Notes: generated by a model not told the origin, from the sequence alone. 9,202 bases of DNA from Rickettsiella sp. (GCA_031119195.1 JAVHYG010000060.1:1-9202); one strand, 5' to 3'. Positions 1-8,049 are shown, counted from the first letter of the stretch. Numbers and translations are program-made.

Positions 1-765
1 ACTGTAACCGACGCACGAGGTGGATTGCCTTTGTTGGCGCCCATGAGTGAAGTGGCTGGACGTATAGCTATACAAGCAGGCGCACATTGCTTAGAAAAAA
101 CACAAGGAGGACGTGGTATTTTATTGTCGGGTGTTCCAGGTGTTGCATCAGCGAGTGTTGTTGTTTTAGGAGGTGGTGTCGTTGGTAGCCATGCAATTCG
201 TATGGCATTAGGTGCGCAAGCACAGGTGACAGTATTAGATAAATCAGTGGTTCGTTTGAAAGAATTGGATCAGCAGTTTGGTGGCCAGCTTAATACTATT
301 TTTTCAACGCAAGATGCAATTGAAAAATATACGGCGCTAGCAGATCTTTTAATTGGGGCCGTGCTCGTACCAGGTGCAGAGGCACCTAAAATAGTGTCGA
401 CAGCATTAATAAAAAAAATGCGTCCTGGAACCGTTATTGTAGATGTGGCTATTGATCAAGGTGGTTGTTTTGCATCAAGCCGGCCTACAACGCACGAAAA
501 GCCGACGTATATTGTCGAAGATGTAGTGCATTATTGTGTTAGCAATATGCCAGCAGCTGTTCCACGTACATCGACTTTTGCTTTAACACATGCGACTTTT
601 CCTTATATATTGGAATTAGCTAATAAAGGGATACAAAAAGCGTTGGCTGAAAATAATCATTTACGCAACGGCCTTAATATTTGTCATGGTCAAATAACTC
701 ACGCAGCGGTAGCTAAAGTATTTAACAAATCTTATATTTCAGCGCAGGAGGCTTTAAGTGCCTAA
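1..765 (+). CDS. ald: alanine dehydrogenase, 5' end cut by window edge
   Basis: Catalyses reversible NAD-dependent oxidative deamination of L-alanine to pyruvate and ammonia in the cytoplasm. The frame is open from base 1, so the gene starts upstream. The ATG at 43 is internal (in LPLLAPMSEVAGR, a core Ald motif), and about 117 N-terminal residues seem missing relative to B. subtilis Ald. 254 codons are visible, covering the NAD-binding domain and the C-terminal part. The Rossmann glycine loop GGGVVG is at bases 169-186, followed by VTVLDKS, whose Asp fits an NAD-ribose binder. VDVAIDQGG (Asp codon 454-456) matches the family active-site region, and the later SNMPAAVPRTST and ANKG motifs are also typical. 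The substrate-binding Lys and His of the family lie in the missing part and cannot be checked. The stop overlaps the next gene by 8 bp, implying translational coupling. Family assignment is very secure. Confidence 0.95.
   Translation, partial: TVTDARGGLPLLAPMSEVAGRIAIQAGAHCLEKTQGGRGILLSGVPGVASASVVVLGGGVVGSHAIRMALGAQAQVTVLDKSVVRLKELDQQFGGQLNTIFSTQDAIEKYTALADLLIGAVLVPGAEAPKIVSTALIKKMRPGTVIVDVAIDQGGCFASSRPTTHEKPTYIVEDVVHYCVSNMPAAVPRTSTFALTHATFPYILELANKGIQKALAENNHLRNGLNICHGQITHAAVAKVFNKSYISAQEALSA
746..750 (+). promoter_or_regulatory. ribosome binding site that fixes the GTG start of the aminopeptidase
   Basis: AGGAG sits inside the last codons of the alanine dehydrogenase gene, 7 nt before the GTG at 758. 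This spacing supports a GTG initiation codon that overlaps the upstream stop. Confidence 0.75.
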
Positions 766-2137
766 TTGTTTCACTCAGCAATCTGAACGATCGATACCTA
801 TTGTTTCAATCGCGTGCTTACAATGGGATGCATGGCTAAGCAAACAAACTGCTGTTATCAAACAATGGCTTAGTACACTTAATTTTGTGCCCAAACCAGG
901 CTGCACCGCATTGCTTCCTAATAATAAAGGTGAGTTAGAACAAGTTTTATTAGTTTTAAATGATGAATCCGATTTTTGGTCATTTGGCGTTTTACCTAAT
1001 GTGCTACCTAAAGGACATTATCAATTCAAAGGCTTAAAAAATGAAAAATTTTCGCATCGTGCGGCCATGGCCTGGGGATTAGGTGCTTATGAATTTACAC
1101 GTTATAAAAAATCGACAAAAACTTTAACACAACTGTTTATTTCAGAAAAAAATAGTGAGTTTTTAAATGCCAAACTTACAGCGATTTATCGGGTACGGGA
1201 TTTAATTAACACACCGACAGAAGATTTAGGTCCTGCAGAATTGGCAGAGAAGGTTGTTCAACTTGCTGAAAAATTTAATGCAACGGTGAAACAAATTATT
1301 GGTGACGATCTTCTAACGGAAAATTATCCAGCGATACATGCTGTGGGTAGGGCAAGTTCGCGTAAGCCGCGTTTAATTGATCTAACTTGGGGGAATCCAA
1401 ACGATCCTAAAATAACTTTGGTTGGTAAGGGTGTATGTTTTGATTCGGGTGGATTAAATCTCAAACCCGGATCAAGTATGTTATTTATGAAGAAAGATAT
1501 GGGAGGTGCAGCGAATGCGATCGGTTTAGCTGAAATGATCATGACCTTTAATTTACCCATACGATTGCGTTTATTGATTCCTGCTGCAGAAAATTTGATA
1601 GGCAGCCAAGCGTATAAGCCAGGCGATATCATTAAAATGCGCAATGGTTTAAGTGTTGAAATTAGCAATACGGATGCCGAAGGACGTCTTATTTTAGCGG
1701 ATGCGTTGTGTGAGGCAGACAGTGAAAATCCAGAGCTACTGATTGATCTTGCTACCTTGACAGGGGCTGCGAGAGCTGCGGTTGGGACGGAAATAAGTGC
1801 TTTTTTTACAGATCACGAAACTTTGGCTAGTAATTTGTTAAATTACAGTGAAGAAGAACGGGATCCAATTTGGCGTTTACCGCTCTATAAGCCATACAAA
1901 AAATTATTAGAAAGTAAATTTGCGGATATGAGTAATTCAGGGACGTCCCCTCATGCAGGGGCTATTACAGCTGCTTTATTTCTAAGTTCTTTTGTTCGAG
2001 AAAAGACACCATGGGTACACTTCGATTTTAATGCCTATAATGCTAGTTTTCGTCCGGGGCGACCTGAAGGGGGAGAAGCAATGGCTATTTTGACTTTATT
2101 AAGTTATTTACATAGTAAATATTTACCCGTTAAATAG
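758..2137 (+). CDS. leucyl aminopeptidase family protein (M17 metallopeptidase)
   Basis: Cytosolic dizinc/manganese aminopeptidase that removes N-terminal residues from peptides; the protein is 459 aa. The C-terminal catalytic domain (about residues 145-455) carries the full M17 set: Lys224, Asp229, Lys236, Asp247, Asp306, Glu308 and Arg310. All are offset by exactly 26 from the bovine enzyme (K250, D255, K262, D273, D332, E334, R336), with the NTDAEGRL signature at 304-311. The enzyme should therefore be active. The N-terminal domain (1-140) is divergent and shorter than in E. coli PepA (about 503 aa), so I give no pepA symbol; PepB-like or a related M17 subgroup is possible. The start is GTG at 758: AGGAG at 746-750 lies 7 nt upstream, inside the ald 3' end. 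The overlap with ald implies one operon and links peptide hydrolysis with alanine catabolism. An AT-only hairpin with a T-rich tract follows. Confidence 0.93.
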   Translation: MPNCFTQQSERSIPIVSIACLQWDAWLSKQTAVIKQWLSTLNFVPKPGCTALLPNNKGELEQVLLVLNDESDFWSFGVLPNVLPKGHYQFKGLKNEKFSHRAAMAWGLGAYEFTRYKKSTKTLTQLFISEKNSEFLNAKLTAIYRVRDLINTPTEDLGPAELAEKVVQLAEKFNATVKQIIGDDLLTENYPAIHAVGRASSRKPRLIDLTWGNPNDPKITLVGKGVCFDSGGLNLKPGSSMLFMKKDMGGAANAIGLAEMIMTFNLPIRLRLLIPAAENLIGSQAYKPGDIIKMRNGLSVEISNTDAEGRLILADALCEADSENPELLIDLATLTGAARAAVGTEISAFFTDHETLASNLLNYSEEERDPIWRLPLYKPYKKLLESKFADMSNSGTSPHAGAITAALFLSSFVREKTPWVHFDFNAYNASFRPGRPEGGEAMAILTLLSYLHSKYLPVK

Positions 2138-2162
2138 ATTTTTTCTTATTAAAATATTGCGG

Positions 2163-2192
2163 AAATTATATAAATAATTTATTTTTTCTTTT
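2163..2192 (+). terminator. possible weak rho-independent terminator after the aminopeptidase gene
   Basis: Seven-base arms AAATTAT (2163-2169) and ATAATTT (2174-2180) with a 4-nt loop are followed by ATTTTTTCTTTT. The position, 26 bp after the stop, is right. The stem has no G or C, so its stability is poor, and such hairpins arise by chance in AT-rich DNA. Confidence 0.35.
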
Positions 2193-2473
2193 GCTCATCA
2201 ATGATGTAAATAATAGGTTATTTCAGCTAAGTTTTTACTGGCTTGCACACCTTAATACGTAAATGGAGGTGAATACTGCTTACTATAATCTCTTACACTA
2301 TTATATGACTAGACTGTGCTGTGTACCATCATTAAAAATCTATATATTTCTTAGTTAAATGTAGCCTATGCTTATTTATATATATAATTGAAAATTATTT
2401 TAGCCTATATTTTCTATAAATATTTTTATTTATTTTGATAAATTAATTGCATAAATAGCTTCTTTAGCGCCTA

Positions 2474-2502
2474 TTGTTATCGATACTCAAGTCAAATACA
2501 CT
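2474..2502 (+). promoter_or_regulatory. candidate sigma70-type promoter for the orphan gene at 2545
   Basis: TTGTTA (2474-2479) and TACACT (2497-2502) are separated by 17 nt, each matching the consensus at 4 of 6 positions. They lie about 40 bp before the start codon, giving a short leader. In DNA this AT-rich the match is only suggestive. Confidence 0.3.
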
Positions 2503-2531
2503 CCGATTAACTTTTACGAAATTATTTTTTT

Positions 2532-2535
2532 GGAG
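2532..2535 (+). promoter_or_regulatory. ribosome binding site deciding the ATG 2545 start
   Basis: GGAG lies 9 nt before the ATG at 2545 and inside the codons that a TTG start at 2530 would use. This favours the shorter 383-residue product over a 388-residue one. Confidence 0.65.
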
Positions 2536-2544
2536 TATAATCAT

Positions 2545-3696
2545 ATGTCAATCACAGTTGGTATTTTTTTAGATACCTTACTAGCGCATAATAATCCGCA
2601 TACTTTTAATCAGACGCGTTTAAATCAACTAAAACCTTATTTCAATAATCCTATCTATGAAATTTTTATTTATACTAAGGAAGTACTAAAAAAATCTGAT
2701 CAACTTTATATTGAATTGATAGAAGCAGGGTTAAAAATGAAAAAATCCCCTTCTATTCATCAACTAATCGTTATTCCCCAAAAAAAAATTGAAAGTCAAT
2801 TTTTAAAACATCAACATTATTTAAAACATAAAGCAGATAATGGAGATATCGTAATCATCATCGGTAGTTTCACTGATAAGCAATCGGCTTGGGCACAAAA
2901 TTATGACTTTTCATTAGTAGATTGGCCTTACGATTCACAAAAAACGATGGGCCAATTGTTTGCTGAACTACTCTCGATATTATCGGATAGCGCAGCTATT
3001 AAAACTACCGAGAGTTTCGTATCGGAGGATGTTAAGCCAATTTTTTTTCCTATTAAACGCCTTAACAGGCGAGACATTCCATACGTTCCATCTTGTGCTA
3101 AAGAAATTCAAGAACTTTTGGAATCAATACGAATATTAAGAGATGATATTAAAAATTTAACACAGACTAATATGAAGCTTGAAGAAGAACAGCTTATTCT
3201 ACAGAAACAAATGATTTCATCGGAAAAAACTCAAACACTTTTTTTAGAGGAGTTGCTCACTCATTTTCCATGGACATTAGCTGAGATAGGTATGACCATG
3301 TTTATGGTAGTAATGCATGTAATTGAAGGCTGCATATACATTGATAAATGTGTTAGAAAGCACTGCTTTTCTAAAACAGTGTCTGAAGAAAGTAAGGTTA
3401 GGATAGAAGAAGTAAAAGTTTCTGTAAAAACGCAAACTATACCATTTTACTCCGTTGCAAGTACAAGCTTAGAAACTAGTACAGGGACTTTAGCTTCAAA
3501 TGATAAAAGTACACCATTAAAAAATTTTTCTAAGAAAAACCGTTATGTTCCTATTGTTAGCGCTTCCAATGAGGCGGGTTATTTTCACAAAAAAAAAGGT
3601 GGCATGCGCAAAGCTTTACTTCGTGATGAATACGGAGAGTCCTCCAGTAAAAGTATAGAATCCAATGGTGGAATGAGTTATCAGCAGATAGTTTAA
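2545..3696 (+). CDS. hypothetical protein with coiled coil and one hydrophobic segment
   Basis: I do not recognise this 383-aa protein. I chose the ATG at 2545 because GGAG (2532-2535) lies 9 nt before it; the in-frame TTG at 2530 overlaps that ribosome binding site. The N-terminal 1-145 looks like a folded alpha/beta domain, with hydrophobic strands ITVGIFLDTLL (3-13) and DIVIIIGSFTD (101-111). These two stretches faintly recall motifs I and IV of HAD-fold phosphatases but lack the usual aspartates, so no activity is claimed. Residues 185-235 are rich in Leu/Glu/Lys/Gln and look like a coiled coil. A hydrophobic stretch at 242-266 could be one membrane segment. The tail (270-383) is polar, basic and Ser/Thr-rich. 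There is no N-terminal signal peptide. It is transcribed alone, convergent with folD. Two A9 tracts (2780-2788, 3589-3597) lie in the frame. Its architecture is compatible with a type IV-secreted effector, but that is inference only. Confidence 0.75.
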   Translation: MSITVGIFLDTLLAHNNPHTFNQTRLNQLKPYFNNPIYEIFIYTKEVLKKSDQLYIELIEAGLKMKKSPSIHQLIVIPQKKIESQFLKHQHYLKHKADNGDIVIIIGSFTDKQSAWAQNYDFSLVDWPYDSQKTMGQLFAELLSILSDSAAIKTTESFVSEDVKPIFFPIKRLNRRDIPYVPSCAKEIQELLESIRILRDDIKNLTQTNMKLEEEQLILQKQMISSEKTQTLFLEELLTHFPWTLAEIGMTMFMVVMHVIEGCIYIDKCVRKHCFSKTVSEESKVRIEEVKVSVKTQTIPFYSVASTSLETSTGTLASNDKSTPLKNFSKKNRYVPIVSASNEAGYFHKKKGGMRKALLRDEYGESSSKSIESNGGMSYQQIV

Positions 3697-3702
3697 AATG
3701 GG

Positions 3703-3745
3703 TCTAAACTGCAATGTTTAGAAAAAGTACATTTCGATTACTTTT
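3703..3745. terminator. two adjacent hairpins in the convergent gap, possible bidirectional terminator
   Basis: First hairpin: TCTAAAC (3703-3709) with GTTTAGA (3716-3722), loop 6 nt, just after the stop of the orphan gene. Second hairpin: AAAAGTA (3723-3729) with TACTTTT (3739-3745), loop 9 nt. Read on the minus strand, the second stem ends in a short T run, as expected for a folD terminator. On the plus strand neither is followed by a good T tract. The position between convergent genes supports a termination role; the short stems keep confidence low. Confidence 0.35.
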
Positions 3746-3824
3746 GAAGTTGTGGGTTTGCTACTTGCTTACTTTTATTATGCAATAAGGGATTTTCAGT
3801 GAAACTATTGTTTTTAGAACGTAG

Positions 3825-4670
3825 TTATGTTTTCGCAGCAAATAAAGTATTTGCCAATAACATAGCGACTGTCATGGGTCCGACTCCACCGGGTACGGGA
3901 GTAATATAAGTGGCTCTTTGCTTAGCTGTATCAAATTCGATATCGCCATGCAGTTTTCCATTAGCAGAACGTGTAATACCAACATCAATAACTACGGTAT
4001 TTGGTTTAATCCATTCGCTCTTAATAATGCCTGCTTTTCCTATTGCGCTGACTAATAGATCGGCTCGATTTATATGTTTTTCTAAATCGCGCGTTTTACT
4101 ATGGCATAGTGTGACTGTACAGCCTGCATTGAGCAGTTCTAAAGCCATTGGCTTACCGACAATATTCGAAGTGCCGACGATGACTGCCTCTAAACTTGGT
4201 AAATAGATTTTCTCATGTTCAAATAAATACATGACCCCATAGGGTGTGCAAGGCCGCAAATAAGGTTGTCCTTGGGCGAGTAAGCCTAAATTAATAGGGT
4301 GGAAACCGTCTACATCTTTTTTAGGATCTATACTTTGCAAAATAAGTGAGGTACAAATATGAGCAGGAAGTGGAAGTTGAATTAAAATACCGTGGATTGT
4401 AGGATTAACATTGAGCTCATTTATGAGGGATAATAATTCTTTTTCTGTAATATTGCTAGGTAAATCATATTTCGTAGAAAGAATGCCGCATTCTTGGCAG
4501 GCATTCCGTTTATTTCTTACATAGATTTCTGAAGCAGGGTCGTTACCTATCAGCAGTACAGCTAAACCTGGAGCAGCTTTGCCGTTTTGTAGGCGGCGTT
4601 CAATATCGGCTTTTATAGTATTGCGAACTTTTTGGGCAATTGCTTTGCCATCGATGATTTTTGCCGTCAT
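3825..4670 (-). CDS. folD: bifunctional methylenetetrahydrofolate dehydrogenase / methenyltetrahydrofolate cyclohydrolase
   Basis: Cytosolic FolD interconverts 5,10-methylene-, 5,10-methenyl- and 10-formyl-tetrahydrofolate, supplying one-carbon units for purines and formyl-Met-tRNA, with NADP as the usual cofactor in this family. The protein is 281 aa (E. coli 288). The active-site residues fall at the E. coli positions: Tyr50 and Lys54 in YVRNK, Gln98 in QLPLP (98-102), and Asp121 in KDVDGFH (118-124). PCTPYGV is at 140-146. The Rossmann dinucleotide loop GTSNIVGKPM is at 166-175; its Thr replaces the Ala found in E. coli GAS or the Arg of many homologues, a tolerated variable position. PVPGGVGPMT (258-267) is the C-terminal signature. 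The start is ATG (complement of 4668-4670); only a weak TAAG-type ribosome site precedes it. It is divergent from serS with a 112-bp gap and convergent with the orphan gene at 2545. All key residues are intact. Confidence 0.97.
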   Translation of the reverse strand: MTAKIIDGKAIAQKVRNTIKADIERRLQNGKAAPGLAVLLIGNDPASEIYVRNKRNACQECGILSTKYDLPSNITEKELLSLINELNVNPTIHGILIQLPLPAHICTSLILQSIDPKKDVDGFHPINLGLLAQGQPYLRPCTPYGVMYLFEHEKIYLPSLEAVIVGTSNIVGKPMALELLNAGCTVTLCHSKTRDLEKHINRADLLVSAIGKAGIIKSEWIKPNTVVIDVGITRSANGKLHGDIEFDTAKQRATYITPVPGGVGPMTVAMLLANTLFAAKT

Positions 4671-4782
4671 AATTACTTAGTTTATAGAAAGAAAAAACAC
4701 AGTTTCGCAGTTATTCCTCATGGATAGCCAGAGCAAATAACCCAAGCTACAGCGAAATAATTTAAGACACGGGCCATAGTAT

Positions 4783-6051
4783 ATGTTAGATCCTAAATAT
4801 TTACGTAATCAAACTGAACAAATTGCAGAAAAACTTAAACTGCGGGGTTATCTATTAGATGTTGAACAAATAAAACATCTTGAAAAACAGCGCAAAGCAT
4901 TACAAACGGAAACACAAACCCTGCAAAATCAAAAAAATCAAATTGCTAAATTTATTGGACAAGCGAAGCAAAAGGGCGAGGATACTACAATTTTGCTAGA
5001 AAAAGCGACATTTGTAAAAAATCAACTAGAAGTTTCTGAGAAACAATTTACTGACATTCAAGAACAACTTGAGTCTATTTATCTCACTATCCCCAACATT
5101 CCGGATCACTCAGTTCCTATTGGAAAGGATGAAACTAATAATAAACTGATAGCTACCTGGGGGGAGTTACCAGAATTTAAATTTACACCTAAAGACCATG
5201 TTGATGTGGGCCAACAAAATCATTGTATGGATTTTGATGTCGCAGCGAAAATTTCTGGTGCACGATTTGTTGTACTCTATGGAAAATTAGCAAAGCTACA
5301 ACGTGCTTTGATTCAATTTATGTTAGATGTACATACGAAAGAACATGCGTATGAAGAGCTTTATGTACCTTATATAGTTAATACCACCAGTTTAATCGGT
5401 ACAGGACAGTTACCAAAATTTACCGATGAACAATTTAAGCTAAAAGGAGAACAAAACTTTTATTTAATACCCACGGCTGAAGTGCCGGTAACAAATTTAG
5501 CACGTGATGTAATTTTTTCAGCAGATGTGTTGCCTAAAAAATATGTGACACATACCCCTTGTTTTCGTAGTGAAGCAGGTTCCTACGGAAAAGATACACG
5601 CGGCATGATTCGTCAACATCAATTTGAGAAAGTGGAACTGATCCGTTTCGTAAAACCCGACCAAAGTGCTCAGGCTTTAGAAGAACTTACCATAGAGGCG
5701 GCATCAATTTTACAAAAATTAGAATTACCTTATCGTGTCGTTTCCTTATGTACCGGCGATTTAGGCTTTAGCTCAGCTAAAACTTACGATTTAGAGGTTT
5801 GGTTACCTAGCCAAAAAATTTATCGAGAGATTTCATCGTGTAGCAATTTTAAAGATTTTCAGGCGCGACGATTGCAAGCCCGTTGGCGTAACTCAACAAC
5901 GAATGAAAACGAGTTGATCCATACTTTAAATGGTTCAGGTTTAGCGGTAGGACGTACACTGGTAGCAATTATGGAAAATTATCAAACAATAGAAGGGAAA
6001 ATACGTATTCCAGAGGTATTAAAACCATATATGAATGAAAATTTTATTTAA
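4783..6051 (+). CDS. serS: seryl-tRNA synthetase
   Basis: Class II aminoacyl-tRNA synthetase that activates serine with ATP and charges tRNA-Ser (and tRNA-Sec where present) in the cytoplasm, working as a homodimer. The protein is 422 aa (E. coli 430). The N-terminal coiled-coil arm that grips the long variable arm of tRNA-Ser spans about residues 27-100. The serine-binding TAEVP is at 231-235, class II motif 2 (FRSEAGSYGKDTRGMIRQHQ) begins at 261, and motif 3 (GSGLAVGRTLVA) is at 384-395. The start MLDPKYLRN aligns with E. coli MLDPNLLRN, which fixes the ATG at 4783 although no Shine-Dalgarno sequence is visible upstream. It is the first gene of a probable serS-transporter-membrane protein run; the next gene starts 12 bp after its stop. 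Confidence 0.98.
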   Translation: MLDPKYLRNQTEQIAEKLKLRGYLLDVEQIKHLEKQRKALQTETQTLQNQKNQIAKFIGQAKQKGEDTTILLEKATFVKNQLEVSEKQFTDIQEQLESIYLTIPNIPDHSVPIGKDETNNKLIATWGELPEFKFTPKDHVDVGQQNHCMDFDVAAKISGARFVVLYGKLAKLQRALIQFMLDVHTKEHAYEELYVPYIVNTTSLIGTGQLPKFTDEQFKLKGEQNFYLIPTAEVPVTNLARDVIFSADVLPKKYVTHTPCFRSEAGSYGKDTRGMIRQHQFEKVELIRFVKPDQSAQALEELTIEAASILQKLELPYRVVSLCTGDLGFSSAKTYDLEVWLPSQKIYREISSCSNFKDFQARRLQARWRNSTTNENELIHTLNGSGLAVGRTLVAIMENYQTIEGKIRIPEVLKPYMNENFI

Positions 6052-6063
6052 AATGGCAAATTT

Positions 6064-8049
6064 ATGCAAAACGTCAATGAAAATCAAAAAGGTATAATTT
6101 CTCTAAGGGTTGTTTTATTATCAATTGTTTTGGCTATTTTATTAGCGGCTTCCAGCACCTATTTAGCATTAAAAATTGGAATTTTGCCATCAGCTTCTAT
6201 TCCAGCTGCCATATTGGCGATGGCAATACTTCGTTTTTTTAAAAATACGAGTATTTACGAAACCAACCTGATTCAAACAGCAGCCTCAGCAGGAGAAGCA
6301 GTGGCAGGAGGAATTGTTTTTACAATTCCCGCATTAGTAATTATCCGGTATTGGAATCATTTCCCTTATTTTGAGAATGTGGCAATCGCTTTATTAGGTG
6401 GTTTGCTCGGCATTCTATTTTCTATTCCATTGCGAAAAATATTGATAAGTACACCACAACTTTATTTTCCCGAAGCCAAAGCGATTGCCGAGGTTTTACA
6501 GTTAGCTAAAAAGCAAACATTTCATATTCGTGAAATGATTTTAGGCACAAGTTTAGGGGGATTATTAGAATTAGTCCAAACAGGTCTAAAAGTCATCGCA
6601 AGTACCGCGGAAAAATGGAGTGTAGTAGGGAAGTCAAAAATAATCATTGGTTTTGGTATCGGGTTTTCACCTGCATTAATTGGTGTAGGTTATCTAATTG
6701 GTTTTGATGTGGGGGTGAGCCTTGCTTTGGGTGCACTTATGATGTGGGGAATTGGCTTGCCACTATTAAGTATTTTTGTAAAAGTAATCGGTCCTTTCAA
6801 TTTAGAGGCAAGTTTAACAGCTTACAGAACAGATATTCATTATATTGGCTTAGGGGCGATGTTAATTGCTGGGCTTTGGACTTTACTTAATTTATTAAAA
6901 CCTTTTTATCAAAGTCTTCGTGTATCGGTACAGGGATTGCTAAAAACATTTTCTAATAAACCATTAGTAGCTTCTACTGAGCAAGATATACCAACGATTT
7001 ATTTGTTTTCAAGTTTGCTGATACTTATTGTTTGTATTTATTTTTTACTGGGCTATTTGCTTCCGCTGCAAACTTTTATGTCGGGTGCTTCTTTTCTTTT
7101 TATTCCAGCTGCTGTTTTTTATATACTCATCATGGGTTTTGTTTTTGCAGCTATTTGCGGCTATTTTTCGGGATTAGTCGGAGTAACAGCAAGTCCAGGT
7201 TCGTCTATTGTGATCGCAGGACTTTTATTTATAGCTATAATTTTACGCACCTGGCTTATTTTTCAAGGCCATCCTATAGCTTCAGAGCAATTGCTTAGCG
7301 CCGCGGCAATTACCATTATTATTGCTGCTGTGGTTGCAGGAGCTGCTTGTATTGCAAATGATAATATTCAAGATCTTAAAGTGGGTCATCTTATAGGCGC
7401 AACACCTTGGCAGCAACAAGTTATGTTGATACTTGGAGTTATAGTGGCTGCCTTTGTAGTTCCATACATCATGGACCTGTTATTTAATGTTTATGGGTTG
7501 ACTACAGTCCTGCCGCGTGTCGGTATGGATCCCACTCAAACCTTATCTGCACCTCCCGCAGCAATGATGGCAGGTTTAGCACAAAGTGTATTTAATCACA
7601 ATTTACCATGGTCTATGTTGGGTATTGGCGCTGTAATCATGGTAATCTTTATACTGTTTCAGCTCTTGGGTTTTAAGAAACTTTCTTTATTAGGGATATC
7701 AATGGGAATTTATTTTCCTTTGAGTTCCTCCATCCCCTTGTTTATTGGAAGTTTATTTGCATTTTTTATCAAGCGAAAATTTTATCATCAACTCCAAACG
7801 GTCAATGAAAATAAAAAGACAGAGATAAATCAACATAAACACTATGCCGTATTGCTTGCCTGCGGATTAGTTGCAGGAGCTGCTTTGATGGATGTATTAA
7901 TTGCTATCCCTATGTCTGTAACAAGTAATCCGGCTATTTTAGCTATTATGCCAGTTTCCTGGGATAGTTTAGCAATAAGTTTGGGCTTTCTTAGTGTACT
8001 GGGTTTAGGTTTTGGATTTTATCGAGTGAGTTGTTTAAATAAAAAGTAA
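6064..8049 (+). CDS. OPT-family oligopeptide transporter
   Basis: Inner-membrane secondary transporter of the OPT superfamily, whose members import oligopeptides or metal chelates, normally proton-coupled. The 661-aa length is typical of bacterial OPT proteins. Nearly the whole chain is hydrophobic; roughly 14-16 transmembrane helices can be picked out, from about 14-36 to 633-654, with a soluble loop near 282-309 and a charged one near 570-592. Family landmarks are ETNLIQTAASAGEAVAGG (66-83) with FTIPAL (86-91), DLKVGHLIGATPWQQQ (437-452), and SAPPAAMMAGLAQ (495-507). The ATG at 6064 lies 12 bp after the serS stop in the same frame, so the serS TAA blocks any longer start; no strong ribosome site is visible, suggesting coupling to serS. 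Substrate cannot be read from sequence. Peptide uptake would suit the aminopeptidase and alanine dehydrogenase nearby. Metal-chelate uptake (YSL-like) is the alternative. Confidence 0.9.
   Translation: MQNVNENQKGIISLRVVLLSIVLAILLAASSTYLALKIGILPSASIPAAILAMAILRFFKNTSIYETNLIQTAASAGEAVAGGIVFTIPALVIIRYWNHFPYFENVAIALLGGLLGILFSIPLRKILISTPQLYFPEAKAIAEVLQLAKKQTFHIREMILGTSLGGLLELVQTGLKVIASTAEKWSVVGKSKIIIGFGIGFSPALIGVGYLIGFDVGVSLALGALMMWGIGLPLLSIFVKVIGPFNLEASLTAYRTDIHYIGLGAMLIAGLWTLLNLLKPFYQSLRVSVQGLLKTFSNKPLVASTEQDIPTIYLFSSLLILIVCIYFLLGYLLPLQTFMSGASFLFIPAAVFYILIMGFVFAAICGYFSGLVGVTASPGSSIVIAGLLFIAIILRTWLIFQGHPIASEQLLSAAAITIIIAAVVAGAACIANDNIQDLKVGHLIGATPWQQQVMLILGVIVAAFVVPYIMDLLFNVYGLTTVLPRVGMDPTQTLSAPPAAMMAGLAQSVFNHNLPWSMLGIGAVIMVIFILFQLLGFKKLSLLGISMGIYFPLSSSIPLFIGSLFAFFIKRKFYHQLQTVNENKKTEINQHKHYAVLLACGLVAGAALMDVLIAIPMSVTSNPAILAIMPVSWDSLAISLGFLSVLGLGFGFYRVSCLNKK

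Larger units (their letters stand above)
2138..2544. other. AT-rich intergenic region without a supportable gene
   Basis: About 400 bp rich in A and T between the aminopeptidase and the next gene. It contains a weak AT-only hairpin (2163-2192), a perfect TATAAT at 2284-2289 with no matching -35, an isolated GGAGGT at 2265-2270, and a candidate promoter close to the downstream gene. The only small ATG frame noticed (31 codons from 2263) has no ribosome binding site. It may be a decayed gene or a long 5' regulatory region; the sequence does not decide. Confidence 0.6.

Noticed and set aside
1324..1668. 114-codon open frame on the minus strand
   Set aside because: It lies entirely antisense to the catalytic core of the aminopeptidase, whose motifs are all intact; its translation has no recognisable features.
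2284..2289. Perfect TATAAT as a promoter
   Set aside because: No -35 element at 16-18 nt and no extended -10 TG; such hexamers are frequent by chance in this AT-rich gap.
2263..2358. 31-codon ATG frame in the AT-rich gap
   Set aside because: No ribosome site precedes the ATG, the length is within chance, and the predicted peptide has no recognisable pattern.
2530..2544. TTG start giving five extra residues to the orphan protein
   Set aside because: The TTG overlaps the GGAG that is well placed for the ATG at 2545, so the shorter protein is more likely.
3910..4206. 98-codon open frame on the plus strand
   Set aside because: It is antisense to the folD Rossmann domain, where the true reading frame is unmistakable.
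7032..7298. 88-codon open frame on the plus strand
   Set aside because: It is an out-of-frame shadow of the OPT transporter, rich in Phe, Tyr, Ser and Cys as expected from shifted hydrophobic codons.
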